From NCBI RefSeq assembly GCF_022458865.1, contig NZ_JAJNMU010000001.1, positions 372,001-436,000 of the forward strand: a DNA stretch of 64,000 bases, in the 5' to 3' direction. Shown here one piece after another: positions 63,480 to 64,000 of the stretch (the first letter of the stretch is position 1; the number at the start of each line of letters is the position of its first letter). This DNA is from Paenibacillus periandrae. Lineage in GTDB: Bacteria > Bacillota > Bacilli > Paenibacillales > NBRC-103111. A program made the translations under genes and the position numbers. The notes under the pieces were generated by a model that saw only the letters and a list, made by a program, of their open reading frames with translations, did not search any database and had not been told where the DNA came from.

Positions 63480-64000
63480 TTATTTCTTGGCTTTCTGATA
63501 GGCAGCTGTGTATTCCTCGATAATTTTGTCTCCGCCTTCTTTTTTCCATCTGTCTACTTCTTTTTGGAAGCCGGCTTCGTCAATCTTCCCAATAATAAAG
63601 TTATAGGTTGCGTCCTTGATAATATCCTGCAGACGAACACCCTTCTCAGTGTAGGTTTTGGAATCCAGAGGTGCAGTTGGATCATTAATAAGAATTTTGT
63701 TATTGTCGACAATCAGATCCTCAGCTTTTGCTTTGGCATCATAAGTAAAGTAGCCTGTCAGCATACCATTCGTGCTTTGTCCACCAATCAGTGTAGCCTG
63801 ATAAGGCTTCACATCGCGGTCAGTCATTTTGGAATCCTCGGAAACTTGGGCTTTACCATCCTTCAACGTGTAGTGCTTGCCTTCAATACCGTAGTAAATC
63901 AGGTTCGTTAATTCCGGACTCATCATTTTGTCATAGAACGTCAGAATGCCCTTGAGCTCTGCTTCTGTTTTTACAGCGGATTTCGGGAAGAATACGGCTG
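63480..64000 (-). CDS. Binding lipoprotein of GH105 locus, N-terminus beyond window
   Basis: The C-terminal 173 codons of an LplA/YtcQ-type solute-binding protein. The frame is open to base 64000 (AVFFPKSAVKTEAELKGILTFYDKMMSPELTNLIYYGIEGKHYTLK), so the true start lies outside. The motif NLIYYGIEGKHY corresponds to DLAYYGIEGVHY in the GHL6-locus lipoproteins. It is the first gene of the GH105 operon seen here and presumably binds unsaturated rhamnogalacturonan oligomers. Confidence 0.9.
   Translation of the reverse strand, partial: AVFFPKSAVKTEAELKGILTFYDKMMSPELTNLIYYGIEGKHYTLKDGKAQVSEDSKMTDRDVKPYQATLIGGQSTNGMLTGYFTYDAKAKAEDLIVDNNKILINDPTAPLDSKTYTEKGVRLQDIIKDATYNFIIGKIDEAGFQKEVDRWKKEGGDKIIEEYTAAYQKAKK

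Overview
The window looks like chromosomal DNA of a Paenibacillus-type, spore-forming Bacillota. The clues are strong Shine-Dalgarno sites (AAGGAGG-like, several with TTG starts), four lipoprotein/LplB/LplC-type (YtcQ-YteP-YtcP) polysaccharide-oligomer importers, YesM/YesN-type regulators, CotS/CotSA-like spore coat genes, sigma-K-like promoters and a Fur box. No rRNA, tRNA, CRISPR, prophage or transposase was seen. Most genes are on the minus strand.

Layout. 1-3416: a sialidase-like protein cut by the left edge, three small conserved genes and a PfkB sugar kinase. 3512-7072: importer A (permease, permease, binding lipoprotein). 7502-8387: two paralogous membrane-anchored winged-helix-like proteins. 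8826-11543: a GH4 glycosidase divergent from an AraC activator, with tandem operator repeats between them. 11535-14538: a diguanylate cyclase, a DUF421 membrane protein and a Fur-controlled flavodoxin. 14709-19058: a polyol operon (class II aldolase, FGGY kinase, GatD-like dehydrogenase, DeoR repressor). 19173-23339: assorted oxidoreductases and hydrolases. 23382-30531: importer B with its own YesM/YesN-type two-component system.

30632-40993 is a spore-surface cluster. It holds two kinase-fold proteins, a GT4 glycosyltransferase, a CotS-like protein with a lysine-rich tail, a CotSA-like glycosyltransferase, a poly-Asp/Glu protein, and three nucleotide-sugar genes (nucleotidyltransferase, UDP-glucose dehydrogenase, epimerase). 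Two divergent sigma-K-like promoters at 37350-37500 suggest late mother-cell expression and synthesis of an acidic coat or crust glycan.

41094-56485 is a polysaccharide-utilisation locus: one permease pair, two near-duplicate [binding lipoprotein + GHL6 hydrolase] cassettes, a third GHL6 hydrolase, and a membrane-spanning AraC sensor-regulator. A shared inverted-repeat operator precedes three of its transcription units and is the best regulatory discovery here. A GC-rich tandem-repeat island and a frameshifted phosphoesterase pseudogene interrupt the locus at 53060-54040. 56747-64000 is a pectin-type locus: binding lipoprotein (cut by the right edge), permeases, GH105 unsaturated-uronyl hydrolase, esterase, then a GarR-like dehydrogenase and a LarA-like nickel racemase/epimerase.

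Spacers inside the importer operons carry elaborate hairpins. In two repeat families the stems vary with compensatory changes while short single-stranded cores stay constant.
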